Of a stretch of DNA of 64,000 nt, positions 27,103 to 35,707 are shown piece after piece (position 1 is the first letter of the stretch; each line of letters starts with the position of its first letter). Below the pieces are notes generated by a model. The model ran no database searches. It was not told the DNA's origin and was given only the letters and a program-made list of their open reading frames with translations. The position numbers were made by a program, and so were the translations under genes. Source of the DNA: Hymenobacter sp. DG25A (lineage in GTDB: Bacteria > Bacteroidota > Bacteroidia > Cytophagales > Hymenobacteraceae); assembly GCF_001280305.1 (NCBI RefSeq), contig NZ_CP012623.1, positions 2,976,001 to 3,040,000 of the forward strand, given 5' to 3'.

Positions 27103-28056
27103 TTAGTTCTTGGCGCCGGGCCGGGAGAGGTCGGGCTGGTCGCGCTTATCCAGCTTACCCTTCTCGTAAATCAGCACCGAGTTGCGGTTATACTCCCGGA
27201 TCAGCTCCGGCTCAGTTACTTCGGGGTCGTAGCCGGTTTCGCCATACTGGTACACGTAGTGGCGGCGGTCCTTGGTGTTCCGGAAACCCCAGTATTTGGT
27301 CCACTCCCCTACTTTCTTGCCGTTTTCAAACTGCCCGTCCCAGTCGCGCTTGCCGTTTTCCAGAAAGCGCACGTAGTCGCCTTCCAGCTTGCCGTTTTCG
27401 TAGGGCACCACTTCCTTTATCTGCTTCCGGTCGGCATCATAATAAGAGATAACCGCATCCCGCGGGAAACCCATTTCATAGTGGGTTTTGCTCAGCAGGA
27501 TGTTCTCTTTGTTGTATTTCTCCCACCGCAGGTGGCGCGTGCCCACGGCGTAAAAGCCGGTTTCTACCACTTTGCCGCCCTGCAGCTTCTTATAGGGGCC
27601 GTGCAGGACTTTATCATTGGCGGGGTCCAGCTCGCCGGAGGCTTTAAATATTTTGCCTTTGCGCTGATTGAAGTAGTAGCGGGCCGGGGCGTAGGCGTTG
27701 GGCTGCTGGAAGTTTTTCAGGTAGTAGAAAATCTCGATAACCTGGTTTTTGCCCTTGGGGCCTGATTTCGTGTAGCCCTTCTTGATAGGCTCGCCCAGGA
27801 AAACGTTCTTTTTCTTCTTGGGCTTGCGCTGGTTGGCTTTCTCCTGCTCCTTGGCCTTCTTTTCCTGCTCTTTGGTAAGCCCCGCCCGAGCCAGCAACGA
27901 CGGCGCTTTGGTGGTGTCGCTGGCGGTAGTGAGCGTATCAAGGCCGGCGGCCATCAGGGGCTGCTCGGGCTTGCTGGAGAAGGAAACGGTTTTGGGCGAA
28001 CAGGCCGCCACCATCAGGAGCAGCCCCACCCCCACCGACGAAAGGAATGGGCGCAT
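27103..28056 (-). CDS. Lipoprotein with MORN-type repeats (YwqK-like)
   Basis: This 317-residue protein starts at the ATG at 28056 (alternative 28083) and has a lipoprotein signal ending LLLMVAAC. A Lys/Glu-rich region (residues 60-95) precedes the main domain. The second half has MORN-type repeats that alternate YENGKLEGDYVRFLENGK and FENGKKVGEWTKYWG, the pattern often labelled YwqK-family antitoxin, although there is no toxin gene here and the label should not be taken literally. It converges with the YraN gene. Confidence 0.75.
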   Translation of the reverse strand: MRPFLSSVGVGLLLMVAACSPKTVSFSSKPEQPLMAAGLDTLTTASDTTKAPSLLARAGLTKEQEKKAKEQEKANQRKPKKKKNVFLGEPIKKGYTKSGPKGKNQVIEIFYYLKNFQQPNAYAPARYYFNQRKGKIFKASGELDPANDKVLHGPYKKLQGGKVVETGFYAVGTRHLRWEKYNKENILLSKTHYEMGFPRDAVISYYDADRKQIKEVVPYENGKLEGDYVRFLENGKRDWDGQFENGKKVGEWTKYWGFRNTKDRRHYVYQYGETGYDPEVTEPELIREYNRNSVLIYEKGKLDKRDQPDLSRPGAKN

Positions 28057-28128
28057 CAGAAGAACAGACAGGATACGGAGCATCGAACGTAAATATAGCC
28101 GGATTTGGTGCCCTCGCCAGAAAGCAAA

Positions 28129-28163
28129 AAACCCTGACTAGCGCCATGGGGCTGGTCAGGGTT
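28129..28163 (-). terminator. Terminator of htpG
   Basis: AAACCCTGAC pairs with GTCAGGGTTT; a T-run follows on the minus strand. It lies about 25 bases after the htpG stop codon. Confidence 0.75.
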
Positions 28164-28188
28164 TAGGATTTTACTTAAGCCGTGGCGC

Positions 28189-30021
28189 TTATTCCGCGGC
28201 CAGCAGCTCGGCGCTACGCTTCACGAAAGCCGTGAGGGCTTCACCTTTCAGCATGCCCTGGGCCAGCAGCGCCAGGTCAAATGCCTGGCGGGCCAAGCGG
28301 CTGGCGTCCTCCTCAGAGGCTTTCAGCACGCGCTGGGTTACGGCGTTGTTGGCGTTTACGCTTACGGTGTAGGAGTCGGGCAGGGAGCCGAACATCTGCA
28401 TGCCGCCGCCACCGCCGGTGCGCTGCATATCCTTCATGCGGCGCATGAACTCGGGCAGCGTAATAATAACCGGGGCATCCTGCGGCGACAGGGCTTCTAC
28501 CTGCACGTGCATCTGCTCGTTGTTGATGGCCTTGGCAAACACCTCCTGCAGCTTGGTTTTCTCGTCGTCGCTGAGGACGCTTTCCGTGGTTTCAGCCTTC
28601 TCAATGAGCTTACCGATGGTATCGGCATCCACCCGCTTGAAGGTGGTTTTCTCCAGCTTCTGCTCCAGCTGGCCAATGAAGTGGGAATCGAGCGGGCCGT
28701 TCAGGTTCAGCACGTCATAGCCGCGGTCCTGGGCAGCTTCAACGAAGCTGTGCTGGGCTTCGGCATCGGTGGTGTAGAGCACCACGGTCTGCTCGTTTTT
28801 ATCTTTCTGGTTGGCCTGGATGAACTCCTGGTACTCGGGCAGGGTGAAGAACTTGCCGGCCGCGTTCTGCACCAGGGCAAAGTCCTTGGCCTTCTCGTAG
28901 AACTTCTCATCCGAGAGCATGCCGTACTTCACGAACAGCCCAATATCCGACCACTTCTCCTCGAAGCCCGCGCGGTCCTTGCGGAACAGCTCGGCCAGCT
29001 TGTCGGCTACCTTTTTGGTGATGTAGGTGTTGATTTTGCGCACCGCGGCATCAGCCTGCAGGAAGGAGCGCGACACGTTCAGCGGGATATCGGGCGAGTC
29101 AATTACGCCGTGCAGCAGCATCAGGAACTCGGGCACCACGTCCTTCACCTCATCGGTAATGAACACCTGCCGCGAGTAGAGCTGGATTTTGTTGCGCTGA
29201 AACTGCAGCTCGTCCTTCACCTTGGGGAAGTAAAGAATACCCGTCAGGTTGAAGGGGTAATCCACGTTCAGGTGAATCCAAAACAGCGGCGCCTCCGAGA
29301 AAGGATACAGCTCCTGGTAGAACTTGGTGTAGTCCTCGTCGGTCAGCTCCGAGGGCTGCTTGGTCCAGATAGGGGCCGTCTGGTTGATAACCTCGCCTTC
29401 GAACTCAATGGGGATGGGCAGGAACTTGCAGTACTTGGTGAGGATGGTGCGCAGGCGGGCCGGCTCCAGGAACTCGTCGGAGTCGTCGGCTACGTGCAGC
29501 ACCACATCGGTACCGCGGTCAGCCTTGTCAGCGGTATCCAGGCTGAACTCAGTGCTGCCGTCGCATACCCAGTGGGCGGCTTCAGTGTCTTCCTTGTAGC
29601 TCTTGGAGAAGATTTCCACCTCCTTGGCTACCATGAACGCCGAGTAGAAGCCCAGACCAAACTGACCAATAATCTGGTCTTTGGCCGTGGCATCCTTCTC
29701 CTTGTACTTCTCCACAAACTCGGTGGCCCCGGAGAAGGCAATCTGGTTGATGTACTTCTTGATTTCTTCGCCCGTCATGCCTAGGCCCCGGTCGGAGATG
29801 GTGATGGTGCGCTTTTCCTTGTCCAGGCTCACCTTCACGGTCAGGTCGCCCAGCTCGCCTTTGAACTCGCCGAGCTGCGCCAGACTCTTCAGCTTCTGGG
29901 AGGCATCCACGGCATTGGACGTCAGCTCCCGCAGGAAGATTTCGTGGTCGGAGTACAGGAATTTCTTGATGATGGGGAAGATATTCTCGGTATGAATCGA
30001 GATGCTACCTTTCTCTTGCAT
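28189..30021 (-). CDS. htpG: Molecular chaperone HtpG (Hsp90)
   Basis: This 610-residue cytoplasmic ATP-dependent chaperone has the three Hsp90 domains. The GHKL ATPase pocket shows FLRELTSNAVDA (catalytic Glu, Mg-binding Asn), ISDRGLGMT and GQFGLGFYSAFMVA. The middle domain has RQVFITDEVKDVVPEFL and the catalytic-loop Arg region GVIDSPDIPLNVSRSFLQ. The C-terminal dimerisation part is complete. The length is close to the E. coli protein (624). Confidence 0.97.
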   Translation of the reverse strand: MQEKGSISIHTENIFPIIKKFLYSDHEIFLRELTSNAVDASQKLKSLAQLGEFKGELGDLTVKVSLDKEKRTITISDRGLGMTGEEIKKYINQIAFSGATEFVEKYKEKDATAKDQIIGQFGLGFYSAFMVAKEVEIFSKSYKEDTEAAHWVCDGSTEFSLDTADKADRGTDVVLHVADDSDEFLEPARLRTILTKYCKFLPIPIEFEGEVINQTAPIWTKQPSELTDEDYTKFYQELYPFSEAPLFWIHLNVDYPFNLTGILYFPKVKDELQFQRNKIQLYSRQVFITDEVKDVVPEFLMLLHGVIDSPDIPLNVSRSFLQADAAVRKINTYITKKVADKLAELFRKDRAGFEEKWSDIGLFVKYGMLSDEKFYEKAKDFALVQNAAGKFFTLPEYQEFIQANQKDKNEQTVVLYTTDAEAQHSFVEAAQDRGYDVLNLNGPLDSHFIGQLEQKLEKTTFKRVDADTIGKLIEKAETTESVLSDDEKTKLQEVFAKAINNEQMHVQVEALSPQDAPVIITLPEFMRRMKDMQRTGGGGGMQMFGSLPDSYTVSVNANNAVTQRVLKASEEDASRLARQAFDLALLAQGMLKGEALTAFVKRSAELLAAE

Positions 30022-30220
30022 AACGCTTTGGCAAAGGGTGGAAACTAAAAAACCGGACGAAACGCCAGCCCCCAGGGAGGTTAACGCTGTCCGGCACCGC
30101 GCTTCAAAACACGTTCCACGCTCGGCCCCGCTGTCAGATTGACATTCTCAAACCTCGACTATACTGCTTTGCGTATGTACAGATAACGTTCCGCTCTATC
30201 CACCGTACTGCTTGTTTCCC

Positions 30221-30520
30221 ATGGCCCCGTTCCGCACCGTTTCCCGCCGTGATTTTCGTGAGTTAATGGCCTTGGAGCGCACCCATATGGCCAACGAGCG
30301 CACCATGCTGGCCTACGTGCGCACCGCCATGACGCTGATAGTAGCGGGGTTCTCCCTGATTCAATTTTTCCGGGACAACTTCTTTGTGTGGGTTGGCGTG
30401 GCGCTGGTACCTATAGGAGTAGGCGTGATAGTAGGCGGCTGGCTGCGCTACCGCCAAAAAACGGCCCATATGAGCCAGGACGCCACGGAAAACCTCCCGG
30501 ATAATCCGGCAGCCGCTTAA
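30221..30520 (+). CDS. DUF202 small membrane protein
   Basis: This 99-residue protein carries the DUF202 signature MALERTHMANERTMLAYVRTAMTLIVAGFSL with a first membrane helix inside it and a second helix (VGVALVPIGVGVIVGGWLRY). The C-terminus is hydrophilic. The family, called YidH-like in E. coli, has no assigned biochemical role. The ATG at 30221 is preferred over a TTG three codons upstream. Confidence 0.85.
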   Translation: MAPFRTVSRRDFRELMALERTHMANERTMLAYVRTAMTLIVAGFSLIQFFRDNFFVWVGVALVPIGVGVIVGGWLRYRQKTAHMSQDATENLPDNPAAA

Positions 30521-30657
30521 TTTCCATTATATAATTATACTAACAGGCTACCAGGAGTTATCCGGTTGAGAGCAGCCGGTTCATTTGGCACTATAGCCCA
30601 TACGCCCTGCCACCCGGCCGCGTACGGGCAGGGTTCCTAAAAAGGAGTAAGCAAAGG

Positions 30658-31119
30658 CTAGGCAACCTGTTTGCGGGCTCCCAGGCTTGTCTGCCACTGG
30701 TGTTCCAGCATCTCAGCCTCGCCGGGGCTATGTGCCAGCCAATCCAGCGCTGCCGGCGCGCAGCTGAAGAACTGAATTAAGCCGCAGTCATACTGATGGG
30801 CTTCGTGCAGGGCGCTTTCCAGTACCAGCTGGTTGTGCAGGCTATCGGGCAGAATAAGAGCCAGATGATGCACTGCGGTATTCAGTCCAAACTCCGGCAG
30901 CCATTCCTCGCTGAGCCAGGCCTGCTCCTGCGGCCCCAGGGGCGGCAGGCCGCGCGTATCGGCCATCCAGCGCTGCACATCATAGTGCAGGGTAATGAAC
31001 AGCAGCTCCTGAAAAGCCTCCTCAAAACGGGCTTGGCTGAGGGGCCCCTGCCACTGCCAGCGCAGTAGTTTCAGAGGCTCGTGGTACTGTAAATACAGGG
31101 ATTTGCGGGTAAATATCAT
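30658..31119 (-). CDS. STAS/SpoIIAA-like protein
   Basis: This 153-residue soluble protein begins at the ATG at 31119. Its pattern resembles the SpoIIAA-like/STAS group often found in Hymenobacter: an initial strand (YLQYHEPLKLLRWQWQG), a helix (SQARFEEAFQELLFITLHY), then WMADTRGLPPLGPQEQAWL where these proteins have their core strand and helix. No catalytic motif is visible. The assignment rests on fold-level pattern only. Confidence 0.5.
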   Translation of the reverse strand: MIFTRKSLYLQYHEPLKLLRWQWQGPLSQARFEEAFQELLFITLHYDVQRWMADTRGLPPLGPQEQAWLSEEWLPEFGLNTAVHHLALILPDSLHNQLVLESALHEAHQYDCGLIQFFSCAPAALDWLAHSPGEAEMLEHQWQTSLGARKQVA

Positions 31120-31524
31120 CCTGGGCGGCACGTAATTTCTCTCCTCACTGATGAGGCAAAAATACGGGCCGCTTTTAGGACTGGAACATGAATTCGTCGA
31201 AAAGACAATAAGTCAAAATCAATAGAATTTTACTCCTATTAAGATAGCCGAATAGGGCTATTATTTACACAAAAAGTTCATCCTTAGGGTTAGCCGTCGG
31301 GGCCGAAGGACGGATGCGAACGGCGAGGCGGTGAAGCAAAAAGCGGGTAAATCGTTTCATGGAGCAGGGGTTATACCAGAGTACAATACAAAAGTACTGC
31401 CAGAGTGTTACTGCAAGATGATGAGGCGGTTATGCTTTTGTGAGTCTTACCGGGCAACTCCTTGGCCATATATTCGTCCTTGTCCTTCCGCCTACTGCCG
31501 GAAAGTCAGTATGTTTGATTTGTT
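31120..31524. other. 405-base divergent intergenic region
   Basis: This AT-rich to GC-rich gap separates the STAS-like gene (minus) from the His-rich protein gene (plus), so it should hold two promoters. It contains a perfect 6-6-6 inverted repeat (31244-31261) and, further on, a possible short hairpin with CCGTC (31294-31298) and GACGG (31309-31313). I found no convincing riboswitch or small gene. Confidence 0.5.
31244..31261. promoter_or_regulatory. Possible operator palindrome
   Basis: ATAGCC, six bases, GGCTAT form a perfect inverted repeat in the AT-rich part of the divergent region before the metal-handling genes. Size and symmetry fit a dimeric repressor site (for example of the Fur/Zur type), but the sequence does not match a consensus I know. 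Confidence 0.25.
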
Positions 31525-31905
31525 GTGAGGTTTCTAATAGACGTGCGCTCTACTCGTTCCCGGCTGGCTTTCTGGCTGCTGCTGTGCTTTTTGCGCGTAC
31601 TGCTGCCCGATTCCTGGATTCTGGCGCTGCACACGCACCAGCACACGCACAAAGAAGTATCCTTTGCACCTCATCAGCAGGGTGCCCGCCCAAAGGCAGT
31701 GCTGACTACCAAGCACCAGCACTGCCCCATTGATCAGTTTTATTCAGCCGCCTTCCAGCCGGCCCTTCCGCTGGAACTGCCCCCGCCGGCGGTAGCCTAT
31801 GGCACCAGTCAGCGGGCTATATGGGTGTTGCAGCGGCCGGTAAGCCGCATCATCAGCATTCAGCTGCGGGGGCCACCGCCAACCGCGCCGCGCCTTATTT
31901 CCTAA
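31525..31905 (+). CDS. Small His-rich secreted or membrane-anchored protein
   Basis: This 126-residue protein starts with GTG and has one N-terminal hydrophobic segment (LAFWLLLCFLRVLLPDSWIL). Directly after it comes HTHQHTHKE, and later TKHQHCPIDQF. The clustered His plus one Cys suggest metal binding outside the cytoplasm. Short proteins of this type often precede TonB-dependent receptors for metals in Bacteroidota, and a TonB receptor and a CDF exporter follow here. No named family is recognised. Confidence 0.6.
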   Translation: MRFLIDVRSTRSRLAFWLLLCFLRVLLPDSWILALHTHQHTHKEVSFAPHQQGARPKAVLTTKHQHCPIDQFYSAAFQPALPLELPPPAVAYGTSQRAIWVLQRPVSRIISIQLRGPPPTAPRLIS

Positions 31906-32074
31906 GCAGCCGCACCGCCTTCGGGTTGTTAATTCAGGCTACGCCTTAATAGGGCGCTCTGCTGCTACCACCGTCTTGCTTATGCGGTAAGCCGGTGCGA
32001 GACAACGCCGGCTTTGCCCGAGCGTACGCTCATCCATTTCCTTTTTCCTGATTTTTGCTATCCGTCCATTCTAT

Positions 32075-34501
32075 ATGGCCCGAATACTTCTTTTTTTGCT
32101 GGGCTGCTTGCTTCTGAGCAGCTCTATTGTGGCGCAGGTAAAGCCAACCACGGCGCCCGTTACCGGCCGGGTGCTGGACCAGCGCACCCAGGAGCCGCTG
32201 CCCGGCGCCACCGTTCTGTTCCCCGACCTCAAGCAGGGCACCAGCACTGCCGCCGATGGCACTTTCCGCTTTAACAACCTGCCCCGCGGGCGCTTCCTGA
32301 TTCAGGTGCGCTTTATTGGCTACAGCACGGTAGTGCGAACCGTAGAAACCGGCAGCACCACTCCGCTGGAAATAGCCCTTACACCCGCCGATACCGAAAT
32401 TGGGCAGGTGGTGGTCACGGGCGTATCGGCCAGCACGGAAATGCGCCGCTCGCCGGTACCCACGTCTGTTATTGACCATGCGCGCCTGAACCAGTCGGCC
32501 GCTACCAATGCCGTGGATGCCATTGCGCACACGCCGGGGCTTTCCCAGATTACCACCGGCGCCGCCATCAGCAAGCCCGTTATTCGGGGGCTGGGCGGCA
32601 ACCGCGTCATCACCCTGAATAATGGCTCCAAGCAGGAAGGCCAGCAGTGGGGCGATGAGCACGGCATTGAAATAGACGAGTACAGCATTGACCGCGTTGA
32701 GGTGATTAAAGGCCCCGGCAGCCTGCTCTATGGCTCCGATGGCATGGCCGGCGTAGTCAACTTCCTAGCCCCCGACCCCGTGGACGACGGCAAAGTGCTG
32801 CTGGAAGCTGCCGCCGGCTACCAGACCAATAACCACCAGCAAGGCTACTCCTTAATGAATGCCGGCAACCGCCACGGCTTTAACTGGCTGGTGCGCGGCA
32901 GCCGCAAAGTGGCCGGTAACTACCAGAACCGCTACGACGGGCGCGTTTTCAACTCCGGTTTCCGGGAGCTAAATGGCAATGGCTACGTGGGCCTCAACAA
33001 AAGCTGGGGCTACTCCCACCTCACCTTCAGCTCCTTCAACCAGCGCATTGGTTTGGTGGAAGGCGACCGGGACCCCGGCACGGGCCGCTTTGTGCGTCCC
33101 GGCATTGGGCCGGCCGATGAGCCCTATGTGACGGTGCCGGACGAAGACCTGCTCGGCTACGCTATTGCCGTGCCTTATCAGCGCATCAATCACCTGCGTG
33201 TGGGCAGCGAAAACAACCTGATTTTTGGCCAGCACCGGCTCACCCTGAATGTGGGCTGGCAGCAGAACCTGCGGCGCGAATACGGCGAGGTGGAAACGCC
33301 CACCGACCCCAGCCTGTATTTCCAGCTGCGCACGCTTGACTATGCCCTGCGCTATTTCCTGCCCGAGACGAACGGCTGGAACACCACAGTAGGCCTGAGC
33401 GGCATGCGCCAGGAAAACGTAAACAAAGGCCAGGAATTTCTGATTCCGGCCTACCGCCTGCTGGATGGCGGCGTGTTTGCCGTCACCAAAAAATCCTTCG
33501 GGGCGCTGGATCTGAGCGGCGGCCTGCGCTACGATTTGCGCCATATCTCGGCGGATGCGCTGTATCTGGGGGCGAATGAGGAGCCGGTGCCCGCTCCGGA
33601 AGGAGAGCAGAAGTTCATGGACTTCACCTCCAACTTCCGCAACCTGTCCGGCAGCGTGGGCGGCGCCTACAGCCTCACCGAAAACCTAGTATTAAAAGCC
33701 AATGCTTCCCGGGGCTTTCGGGCCCCTAACATAGCCGAGCTGGGCTCCAACGGCATTCACGAGGGCACCATTCGCTACGAAATCGGGGACCCCAACCTGA
33801 AAGCCGAAACCAGCCTGCAGTTGGACGGTGGCGTAAGCTTCACCTCCGACCACGTTGGGCTGACCGTGGATGCCTTCCGCAACGGCATCCAGAACTACGT
33901 TTTCCCCACCCGGCTAGCCGACTCAGTTTCCGTGGATGGCGACCCGGTGTTCCGCTACGGCCAGGGCAACGCCCGCTTGGCCGGCGGCGAAATCACCCTG
34001 GATCTGCACCCCCACCCCCTGGACTGGCTGCACTTCGAGAACAGCTTTTCTATGGTGCGGGCCGTGCAGCTAAACCAGCCCGACAGCCTGCGCTTCCTGC
34101 CCCTGATTCCCGCCGACCGGCTACAGTCGGAGCTGCGCGTGAACTTCCGAAAGGTGGGCACCTCGCGCCTGGCCAACCTCTATGCCCGGCTGGGGGTAGA
34201 ATACACCTTCGCCCAAAACCGCTTTTTCTCCGCTTATGAAACGGAAAACCGCACCCCTGGCTACACGCTTCTGAATGCCGGTCTGGGCTCCGATGTGCTA
34301 AACGCCAAAGGCAAAACGCTGTTTTCCCTGTACCTGACGGGCAACAACCTGCTGGATGTAGGGTACCAGAGCCACCTCAGCCGGTTGAAATACGCGGCGT
34401 ACAACCCAGCCAATGGCCGCACCGGCGTGTTTAATATGGGCCGCAATGTGAGTGTAAAGCTGGTGGTGCCGCTGGCCTGGACCATGAATACCGGAGAGTA
34501 A
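32075..34501 (+). CDS. TonB-dependent outer-membrane receptor, probably for a metal
   Basis: This 808-residue protein has a signal peptide (MARILLFLLGCLLLSSSIVAQ), a carboxypeptidase-regulatory-like domain (TGRVLDQRTQEPLPGATV, about residues 28-105), a plug domain (KPVIRGLGGNRVITLNNG, IDRVEVIKGPGSLLYGSDGMAGVVN) and a 22-strand barrel. The plug segment KQEGQQWGDEHGIEID recurs in receptors that I associate with metal uptake loci. The substrate is inferred from the neighbours, a His-rich protein and a CDF exporter, and would most plausibly be zinc or another divalent metal. Confidence 0.88.
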   Translation: MARILLFLLGCLLLSSSIVAQVKPTTAPVTGRVLDQRTQEPLPGATVLFPDLKQGTSTAADGTFRFNNLPRGRFLIQVRFIGYSTVVRTVETGSTTPLEIALTPADTEIGQVVVTGVSASTEMRRSPVPTSVIDHARLNQSAATNAVDAIAHTPGLSQITTGAAISKPVIRGLGGNRVITLNNGSKQEGQQWGDEHGIEIDEYSIDRVEVIKGPGSLLYGSDGMAGVVNFLAPDPVDDGKVLLEAAAGYQTNNHQQGYSLMNAGNRHGFNWLVRGSRKVAGNYQNRYDGRVFNSGFRELNGNGYVGLNKSWGYSHLTFSSFNQRIGLVEGDRDPGTGRFVRPGIGPADEPYVTVPDEDLLGYAIAVPYQRINHLRVGSENNLIFGQHRLTLNVGWQQNLRREYGEVETPTDPSLYFQLRTLDYALRYFLPETNGWNTTVGLSGMRQENVNKGQEFLIPAYRLLDGGVFAVTKKSFGALDLSGGLRYDLRHISADALYLGANEEPVPAPEGEQKFMDFTSNFRNLSGSVGGAYSLTENLVLKANASRGFRAPNIAELGSNGIHEGTIRYEIGDPNLKAETSLQLDGGVSFTSDHVGLTVDAFRNGIQNYVFPTRLADSVSVDGDPVFRYGQGNARLAGGEITLDLHPHPLDWLHFENSFSMVRAVQLNQPDSLRFLPLIPADRLQSELRVNFRKVGTSRLANLYARLGVEYTFAQNRFFSAYETENRTPGYTLLNAGLGSDVLNAKGKTLFSLYLTGNNLLDVGYQSHLSRLKYAAYNPANGRTGVFNMGRNVSVKLVVPLAWTMNTGE

Positions 34502-34609
34502 AAAGGCGGCCGCGGGTGAGCGGCTACAGCCGGGCGTAGCGGACTTCCGTTTAAGTAGCTTAGCGTTCCTGCTTTTCAACCCTCCGCTTTTCTCCTTTTA
34601 CCATACCAA

Positions 34610-35560
34610 ATGGCGCACGCGCATCATCACGGACACGACCACCAGCATAGCTTAGCGGCGCCCATGCAATACGGGCGGGCTTTTGGCTGGGGCATTGCCC
34701 TGAACCTGGCTTTTGTGGCAGCTGAAGCCGCGGGCGGGCTATGGGCCAACTCCTCGGCCCTGCTTTCTGATGCGGGCCACAACCTGAGTGATGTACTGAG
34801 CCTGGCCCTGGCCTGGGGCGCAATGCTGCTGGCTCAGCGGCCAACTTCGGCCCGCTACACCTATGGCTTTAAAGGCATCACCATTCAGGCGGCCCTGGTG
34901 AATGCGGCCCTGCTGTATGTGGCCTTGGGCATTATTCTTTGGGATACGATTGACCACCTGCGGCACCCGGCCCCGGTGAATGGGCAGATGGTAATGCTGC
35001 TGGCCGGTATTGGTATTGCAGTGAATGGGTTTACGGCCTGGCTGTTTAGCCGGGGCCAGAGTGGCGACGTGAACGTGCGCGGCGCCTACCTGCACATGCT
35101 CACTGATGCGCTGGTATCAGTGGGCGTGGTAGCGGGCGGGGCGCTGGTGTACTGGACGGGCTGGCTCTGGCTCGACCCGGCCATCAGCTTCATTATTCTG
35201 GGCATTGTGGCCTTCGGCTCCTGGGGGCTGCTGCGCGAAACCATGCAGCTCAGCCTGCAGGCCGTGCCTAATAATATAGACCTGGACGCCGTGCAGCGCT
35301 TCCTGCTGGCGCAGGCGGGCGTGCAGCAGGTGCACCACCTGCATGTGTGGCCCCTCAGCACCCAGGAAACGGCCCTTACGGTTCATTTGGTGCGGCCGGG
35401 CTTCCCCCATGATAACGCCTTTCTGCACCAACTGCAGGACGATTTGCAGCATCAGTTCAGCATTGGCCACGCCACCATTCAGATTGAAGAAGCCTCCTCT
35501 ACCGGCTGCGTTTCCGATGTGTGCGATGTCCGCACAGTCGGTAACACAGTCAGTAGCTGA
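34610..35560 (+). CDS. Cation diffusion facilitator (zinc-type exporter)
   Basis: This 316-residue inner-membrane antiporter has six membrane helices. The metal site is of the HD-HD type: SDAGHNLSDV in helix 2 and HMLTDALVSV in helix 5, the arrangement typical of zinc-transporting CDFs such as CzcD and ZitB. The N-terminus is His-rich (MAHAHHHGHDHQH), and the C-terminal cytoplasmic ferredoxin-like domain contains VHHLHVWPLS. It starts about 110 bases after the TonB receptor gene. Confidence 0.93.
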   Translation: MAHAHHHGHDHQHSLAAPMQYGRAFGWGIALNLAFVAAEAAGGLWANSSALLSDAGHNLSDVLSLALAWGAMLLAQRPTSARYTYGFKGITIQAALVNAALLYVALGIILWDTIDHLRHPAPVNGQMVMLLAGIGIAVNGFTAWLFSRGQSGDVNVRGAYLHMLTDALVSVGVVAGGALVYWTGWLWLDPAISFIILGIVAFGSWGLLRETMQLSLQAVPNNIDLDAVQRFLLAQAGVQQVHHLHVWPLSTQETALTVHLVRPGFPHDNAFLHQLQDDLQHQFSIGHATIQIEEASSTGCVSDVCDVRTVGNTVSS

Positions 35561-35582
35561 GCCTGATTTTCTTCCTTTTCCT

Positions 35583-35614
35583 AAAAAGCCGCTTCCCCGC
35601 TGAAGCGGCTTTTT
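35583..35614 (+). terminator. Terminator after the CDF gene
   Basis: AAAAAGCCGCTTC and its complement GAAGCGGCTTTTT flank a short loop 23 bases after the CDF stop codon. An ATG at 35615 directly abuts the T-run, which argues against that ATG being the start of the next gene. Confidence 0.85.
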
Positions 35615-35707
35615 ATGTTTACAGCGGGCCGGTTTGAAAAAATCTGCTTATCTCGACAGGCCAAACCCGGTTTCCCTCCCCTATCCCTCCACCCCACTTT
35701 CTTTTTC

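Noticed and set aside
27103..28056. Toxin-antitoxin module (YwqK antitoxin label)
   Set aside because: The MORN-type repeats and lipoprotein signal do not indicate an antitoxin, and no toxin gene is adjacent.
28507..29784. A 425-codon plus-strand frame
   Set aside because: It is antisense to htpG; composition is the mirror image of the chaperone's codons.
31262..31524. A possible riboswitch upstream of the His-rich protein and TonB receptor genes
   Set aside because: I looked for cobalamin-type conserved boxes and found none; only a weak five-base hairpin is present.
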